64,000 bases of DNA from BOG-931 sp963781725. Its GTDB lineage: Bacteria; Pseudomonadota; Alphaproteobacteria; Rhizobiales; Xanthobacteraceae. How positions within the stretch are numbered: position 1 is the first letter of the stretch; each line of letters starts with the position of its first letter. The stretch covers positions 1,488,001-1,552,000 of the forward strand of contig CAWAGV010000002.1 of the NCBI GenBank assembly GCA_963781725.1. The letters run 5' to 3'. The notes below the pieces were generated by a model. It had not been told where the DNA came from and did not search any database. It saw only the letters and a program-made list of their open reading frames with translations. The translations under genes were made by a program, and so were the position numbers. Positions 59,894 through 64,000 of the stretch are shown in pieces.

Positions 59894-59918
59894 GTTTTGT
59901 CGGTCCCGCGCAGAGGAA

Positions 59919-60359
59919 TCAGAATTTGGGGCCGACGTAACTGAGGTGGCTTATGTCGGATTGTCCCTGCTCGGGGAATTCGAGCGTCGGCGTGACATGG
60001 CCGACGAGTATGCCAGGTGTCACTGCTGTCTTGATGTACTTCGTCTCACCCGCTGCCAATTGAAACGTAACCGCATTTTCGACCTCGGTTGCCGTTGTTA
60101 CGGCGTATTTTCCCGGGGGGCGGTCGACATACGAGAACCCGCCCGGCACAGATCTGCCGACGACTTCATTGTTCATCCGAATCTCGGGCTGAATAGCTGA
60201 CCCCCCAATTTCGCCCGGCCGCGTGAAGTAGACACGGCCGTAACCCGGCTTCAATGCCGGGATCTGCAAGGGCGGTTCATCGAGGCCGCGTGGACTCGCG
60301 CAACTCGCCAGCAAAAAACCGACGAGCATCAGGGGCAGCGTCCCGATTTTCGACCTCAT
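59919..60359 (-). CDS. DUF2846-type lipoprotein
   Basis: A 146-residue protein with a lipoprotein signal (MRSKIGTLPLMLVGFLLASC), lipobox LLASC with the modified cysteine at about residue 20. The mature part YGRVYFTRPGEIGGSAIQPE, with GRSVPGGFSYVDRPPGKYAV and FQLAAGETKYIKTAV, matches DUF2846, a beta-sandwich domain of outer-membrane lipoproteins. An in-frame ATG at 60407 is possible, but the ATG at 60359 gives the normal signal. Function unknown. Confidence 0.8.
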   Translation of the reverse strand: MRSKIGTLPLMLVGFLLASCASPRGLDEPPLQIPALKPGYGRVYFTRPGEIGGSAIQPEIRMNNEVVGRSVPGGFSYVDRPPGKYAVTTATEVENAVTFQLAAGETKYIKTAVTPGILVGHVTPTLEFPEQGQSDISHLSYVGPKF

Positions 60360-60712
60360 ATGCCCCGTCTCGATATTGGAAATTGCCCAGTTACAAATCG
60401 ACGGCAAACAACGAACAACTGGAAATTGCCCCGCTGTTTCCTCGCCTCCAAGGCTCAGTTAGGCATACACGCATTGATTGTGCAACGTTTTTTTCACTCC
60501 GCGCGATTCACGACCGTGCGCAAATCGTCCTCGATGTCGATGGAGCCCGAGGTCATCTTTGACAGGCCCCAAGCAGCATTCCCACAGCCAGCCGCGAGAC
60601 ACCGTCGGATGCGCATTTCAAAATTCTGACGATGGTCCGCTACGGGTCATTGGCTGCCGCTGCGTGGCCAAATAGGGATGTCGGCTTTCACCCCGAAAGC
60701 GGACTCAATCGG
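60360..60712. other. Upstream region of the lipoprotein gene, with short repeats
   Basis: About 350 bases. The 12-mer TGGAAATTGCCC occurs at 60377 and again at 60420, which could be a regulator site for the lipoprotein gene. Toward radC, GGTCCGCTACGGGT (about 60633) and ACCCCGAAAGCGGACT (about 60690) form a partial inverted repeat of the type seen between genes in this group. No protein is supported. Confidence 0.4.
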
Positions 60713-61456
60713 CTATATCAACCGCAGCCCCTTCAAACTCGCGTGGCCGTCTCTGCCGACGATGATGTGGTCGTGCACTTCAATCCCAAGGCCACGCGCG
60801 ATCTCAATAATTCGTTTCGTCATGTCAATGTCGGCGCGTGACGGTGTTGGGTCTCCTCCGGGATGGTTATGAACTAAAATCACCGCGGTCGCCGCCAGCT
60901 CGAGCGCGCGTTTGACGATCTCGCGCGGATAGACCGGCGTGTGATCGATGGTGCCGGTCTGCTGCACCTCGTCGGCAATCAACTGGTTGCGCTTGTCGAG
61001 GAACAACACCCGGAATTCCTCACGGTCGGCGAAGGCCTGCGCGGCGCGGCAATAGTCGAGCACCGTGGACCACGACGACAGCACCGGGCGGTTCTTGACC
61101 GCGCCGCGAAGCGCGCGGCTAGCCGCAGCCTGGATGATCTTCAAGTCGGTAATGCTTGAAGGACCGAGACCCTTGATCTCGGCAAGCCGCGATTCAGGGG
61201 CGCCGATGACTTCCGCGAACGAGCCGAATGTTTCGAGCAATGTCTTGGCAAGCGGCTTGACGTCGCGTTGCGGCAACGCGCGAAACAGCAGGATTTCCAG
61301 AAGCTCGTAATCCGCCAGCGCGTCAGCACCGGCGTCGCGAAAGCGCTGGCGCAGGCGGTCGCGATGACCCAAATAGTGCGGCTTGGCCTCAGCGAGACCG
61401 TCCGGCGTCTTGCGCGGCGTTTTCCCTGACGCGCTGGTCTTCGGCGACGTTGGCAC
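60713..61456 (-). CDS. radC: RadC family protein (JAMM/MPN+ domain)
   Basis: A 247-residue protein. The N-terminal part (PHYLGHRDRLRQRF; LADYELLEILLFRALP) includes a helix-hairpin-helix IKGLGPSSITDLKII. The C-terminal JAMM metalloprotease-like motif HNHPGGDPTPSRAD has both zinc histidines, the serine and the aspartate. RadC is now regarded as of uncertain function, possibly in recombination or natural transformation. The start is uncertain: GTG 61456 gives a sensible N-terminus, with other GTGs just upstream. The 3' end is the sequence copied three times in the neighbouring 10 kb. Confidence 0.92.
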   Translation of the reverse strand: MPTSPKTSASGKTPRKTPDGLAEAKPHYLGHRDRLRQRFRDAGADALADYELLEILLFRALPQRDVKPLAKTLLETFGSFAEVIGAPESRLAEIKGLGPSSITDLKIIQAAASRALRGAVKNRPVLSSWSTVLDYCRAAQAFADREEFRVLFLDKRNQLIADEVQQTGTIDHTPVYPREIVKRALELAATAVILVHNHPGGDPTPSRADIDMTKRIIEIARGLGIEVHDHIIVGRDGHASLKGLRLI

Positions 61457-61571
61457 TGGAACGCAACCCCGATCCACATCGCGCCTTGAAGCGCGATCCC
61501 GATCACAAGGATGACTGGATTGCAATTTTTTGCAATCGGATTGCCGGGTGCAGGCGCGCCGGTCCGAGCGG

Positions 61572-63032
61572 CTAGGCGCGTGCGGCAGCGACGCGATCGG
61601 CAAAGCCGATGATGTGATTGTGGATCGCCTTGGTCTGGCCGGCGAGTTCCACCGCGGACTGGCGAAGCCCGTCCGTCGCGTGGGCGGTCTGGTCGGCCAT
61701 CCCCTCGATGTCCCGGATCGAACGGCTGACATCGCCGACGCCGACCGCCGCCGCATCGACGTTTTGCGCGATTTCATGCGTCGCCGCGGCTTGCTGGCCG
61801 ATCGCGCCGGCAATCCGCACCGACAAGACATCCAGTTCGCGCACGATACCGAGCAACGCCTCTATGGCGGTCGCCGAGCGCTGCGTCGTGCCCTGAATTC
61901 CCGTGGCCCGCAACTCGATCTCTTTTGTGGCTTTGGCGGTTTCGGCGGCCAGTGCCTTGACCTCCTGCGCGACGATGGCGAAGCCCTTGCCGGCATTTCC
62001 GGCGCGGGCCGCTTCGATCGTCGCGTTCAGCGCCAGCAGATTGGTTTGTCCGGCGATCCGGTTGATCAGACCGGTCATGTCACCGATCTCGCCGGCCGCG
62101 CTGGTCAGATCGGCGATATTTTCATTGGCGGTGCGCGCGACGCTGACGGCCTGGTCGGTCAATCGCGACGCCTGCGACACCGTCTCGCTGATCTCGGCAA
62201 TGGTATTGGCGAGTTCCCGCCCGGCTTCGGCGACTGTCGTGACCTTGGCCGTCGTTTCATCGGACGTCGATGAAGCGGTTGCCACCTGAGCCTTGGCATG
62301 GCTGGCGGCCGCCCCGAGAGAATCGGCGCTTTGTCCAAGCTCATGCGCCGCGCCATTGAGGATAGCGATAAACGCCGCCATTTCCGTCTTGAAGTCTTCG
62401 AGGAGCCTGCCTCTCAGGTCGGCGCGCTTGCCGGCGGAAACCAGATCCTGCTGGCGCTGACCGCCGACGCGTTCGAGTTCGGCCGCGGCACGTTCGGCCC
62501 GCTGCCGCGCCTCCGCCGCCTCGCGGAACGCGCCTTTGATCGTCTCGCCGATGAAGATCAGCATCGCGACCTCGACGACAACGACAAGGGCGTGAACCAG
62601 AACCCGCACCACGTTGCTGCCGCCGGGATAGACCGCTTCAGGCAGGCCGAAGTTGAGACCGAGGTGATGGACGCTGACCAGGCCGGCAGCAAAAACCAGA
62701 ACCCGCCAGTCGCAGAACCCCGAGAGCATCGCGAGGATGGCGAAGTAATAGAAGTGCATCTCGACTTGCCAGGGATGTCCGCTGAAAGCGAGCACCAGAA
62801 GCGATGTCTGACCGACCAGCGTGATGGCCAAACCGAACGCAACCATCGTGATCGGCCGGCCGGCGTAGAGCAGCCCGATCGGAATCGCGGCGAGCACGCC
62901 GCATGCCACGGTATCGGGCAGCACGCCATGACCGATCAGGGCACAGATCACGGCCAGCACCGGCACATGCACGACCGCAAGGCCGGTCAATACCTTGGCG
63001 ACGGTCAACTGCAGCGATCGCAAATCGCTCAT
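61572..63032 (-). CDS. Methyl-accepting chemotaxis protein with multi-pass membrane sensor
   Basis: A 486-residue receptor. The N-terminal 170 residues form about five or six transmembrane helices (VHVPVLAVICALIGHGVL; MHFYYFAILAMLSGFCDWRV; HHLGLNFGLPEAVYPGG), not a periplasmic sensor with two helices. A HAMP domain is not obvious; the linker (AFREAAEARQRAERAAAELE) is a coiled coil. The signalling hairpin tip is IAGQTNLLALNATIEAARAG followed by GKGFAIVAQEVKALA. It signals through CheA/CheW. Its ATG overlaps the upstream gene stop (ATGA). Confidence 0.93.
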   Translation of the reverse strand: MSDLRSLQLTVAKVLTGLAVVHVPVLAVICALIGHGVLPDTVACGVLAAIPIGLLYAGRPITMVAFGLAITLVGQTSLLVLAFSGHPWQVEMHFYYFAILAMLSGFCDWRVLVFAAGLVSVHHLGLNFGLPEAVYPGGSNVVRVLVHALVVVVEVAMLIFIGETIKGAFREAAEARQRAERAAAELERVGGQRQQDLVSAGKRADLRGRLLEDFKTEMAAFIAILNGAAHELGQSADSLGAAASHAKAQVATASSTSDETTAKVTTVAEAGRELANTIAEISETVSQASRLTDQAVSVARTANENIADLTSAAGEIGDMTGLINRIAGQTNLLALNATIEAARAGNAGKGFAIVAQEVKALAAETAKATKEIELRATGIQGTTQRSATAIEALLGIVRELDVLSVRIAGAIGQQAAATHEIAQNVDAAAVGVGDVSRSIRDIEGMADQTAHATDGLRQSAVELAGQTKAIHNHIIGFADRVAAARA

Positions 63033-63403
63033 CGCGCAGCCTCGCGGAGCCATGACGCCGGCAAGCAGCCGGCCAGCAGCTGCGGGTCGACGGCCAAAAT
63101 CGCGTGGGCGGAAAAAACCCGGCCGGTATATCCGGGGTCGTCGGGCTGCACGATGGCAATGAAGTCAAAACCGCCAAACCGCACGAACCGCGCACCCGCA
63201 CCGACGGCCCGCGCGAATGTTTGACCCGCCGTCGTCCATGGCGGAAACACCACCGCGACGCCCGCCATGGGATCGCGCGGCACCGTTCCGAATCGCAGCA
63301 CGACGGCAAAGCTCGCAACGCACAGGCCTGCGACGATGCAAACGTCGCTCAAGCGACGGAGTTGGAATGGGCGTGAAGGCATCATGATTTCCAATGACGC
63401 CAT
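63029..63403 (-). CDS. Single-pass membrane protein coupled to the chemotaxis receptor
   Basis: A 124-residue protein (or 118 from ATG 63385). A short basic N-terminus MMPSRPFQLRRLSD is followed by one helix (VCIVAGLCVASFAVVLRFG). A periplasmic domain with WTTAGQTFARAVGAGARFVR and GGFDFIAIVQPDDPGYTGRV follows. The stop overlaps the receptor ATG by ATGA, so translation is coupled. Occurs at this position in related genomes as far as I recall. Role unknown; an accessory sensor subunit is possible. Confidence 0.7.
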   Translation of the reverse strand: MASLEIMMPSRPFQLRRLSDVCIVAGLCVASFAVVLRFGTVPRDPMAGVAVVFPPWTTAGQTFARAVGAGARFVRFGGFDFIAIVQPDDPGYTGRVFSAHAILAVDPQLLAGCLPASWLREAAR

Positions 63404-63500
63404 AGAAATTACGATAGCGCTTCGCAATAAATGGTTAAGAAATCGCCTCCGGACGCCGGCCGGAACGGCCAACGCCACCTGCCAAGATGCAGCTAAAGCC

Positions 63501-64000
63501 TCAACCCCTGTAGGGCGGCTTTTCCAGACCATGCGGCGACAGCGTGAAAATCTCGACGCCTTTGTCGGTCACACCGACGCTGTGCTCGAACTGCGCCGAC
63601 AGCGAGCGGTCGCGCGTCACAGCAGTCCAGCCGTCGGACAGCACCTTCACGTGCGGGCGGCCGAGATTGATCATCGGCTCGACGGTGAAGAACATGCCGG
63701 GCTTGAGCACGATGCCTTCGCCGGGCCGGCCGATATGAACGATATTCGGCTCGTCATGGAACAGCCGGCCGAGGCCGTGGCCGCAAAAATCGCGTACCAC
63801 GCTCATGTGCTGGGCTTCGACAAAAGTCTGGATGGCATGGCCGATATCGCCGGTGGTGGCGCCGGGCCTGATCGCGGCGATGCCGCGCATCATGCCTTCA
63901 TAGGTGACCTCGATCAGCCGCTCGGCGCGGCGCGGAATTTCCCCGACCGGATACATCCGGCTGGAATCGCCGTGCCAGCCGTCGAGTATCAGTGTGACGT
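63501..64000 (-). CDS. map: Type I methionine aminopeptidase, C-terminal part
   Basis: The last 166 residues of MetAP; the N-terminus lies beyond base 64000. DGWHGDSSRMYPVG contains the second metal aspartate, CGHGLGRLFHDEPNI the metal histidine, FTVEPMINLG the first glutamate and AQFEHSVGVT the last glutamate. It removes initiator methionine from new proteins using two divalent metals. It ends 97 bases before the start of the membrane-protein/receptor pair. The gene order map ... radC is typical of Bradyrhizobium relatives. Confidence 0.95.
   Translation of the reverse strand, partial: VTLILDGWHGDSSRMYPVGEIPRRAERLIEVTYEGMMRGIAAIRPGATTGDIGHAIQTFVEAQHMSVVRDFCGHGLGRLFHDEPNIVHIGRPGEGIVLKPGMFFTVEPMINLGRPHVKVLSDGWTAVTRDRSLSAQFEHSVGVTDKGVEIFTLSPHGLEKPPYRG

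Noticed and set aside
50945..60715. Classical integrative element with integrase and tRNA attachment site
   Set aside because: No integrase, transposase or tRNA gene is visible; only radC tails bound the region, so it is reported as a rearranged locus instead.

Overview
The window is high-GC, densely coding DNA from an alphaproteobacterium of the order Hyphomicrobiales (Rhizobiales), most like the Bradyrhizobium/Xanthobacteraceae group. The main evidence is the chromosomal block lysC-ptsP-prfA-prmC-DUF4167, the map / membrane protein / chemotaxis receptor / radC block at the right end, several small-protein families common in these bacteria (DUF6894, DUF6460, DUF1127), and palindromic REP-type repeats. 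No tRNA, rRNA, CRISPR array, transposase or integrase was seen.

Layout. 0-8.5 kb: accessory catabolic enzymes (fumarylacetoacetase-fold hydrolase, PLP enzyme, two different Fe(II)/2-oxoglutarate oxygenases, SAF-domain dehydrogenase, M20 peptidase, hotdog thioesterase). 8.9-20 kb: hydrolase plus luciferase-like monooxygenase, methyltransferase, an isolated TadG-like VWA protein, cysteine hydrolase, beta-hydroxyacid dehydrogenase with a Bug-type binding protein, and several small exported proteins. 20.3-29.5 kb: aromatic and acyl catabolism (Rieske oxygenase, pobA, a MmyB-type regulator, 3-hydroxyacyl-CoA dehydrogenase, SDR, a duplicated cyclase and a broken alpha/beta hydrolase). 30.6-38 kb: core genes for aspartate kinase, nitrogen PTS enzyme I, release factor 1 and its methyltransferase, and DUF4167. 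38.2-45.5 kb: a 2-oxoacid dehydrogenase operon (E1 alpha, E1 beta, aldehyde dehydrogenase, lipocalin-like protein, E2, 2-hydroxyacid dehydrogenase) without an E3 gene. 45.5-50.9 kb: FAD monooxygenase, DUF1080 protein, an AraC regulator interrupted by an amber codon, and small proteins.

50.9-60.7 kb is the most unusual part. Two damaged copies and one stub of a radC 3' end lie in the 10 kb next to the intact radC. Between them are a tandemly duplicated outer-membrane beta-barrel gene and four complete, diverged adenylate-forming (ANL) enzymes in two convergent pairs, with no carrier protein or other obvious partner. This looks like a repeatedly rearranged locus beside radC. The function of the four-enzyme set cannot be read from sequence.

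Three genes are interrupted: an alpha/beta hydrolase (two frameshifts), a beta-propeller protein (one frameshift) and an AraC regulator (in-frame TAG). The frameshifts fall in short homopolymers, so sequencing error remains possible. A REP-type palindrome is carried in frame inside the linker of the E2 acyltransferase gene.
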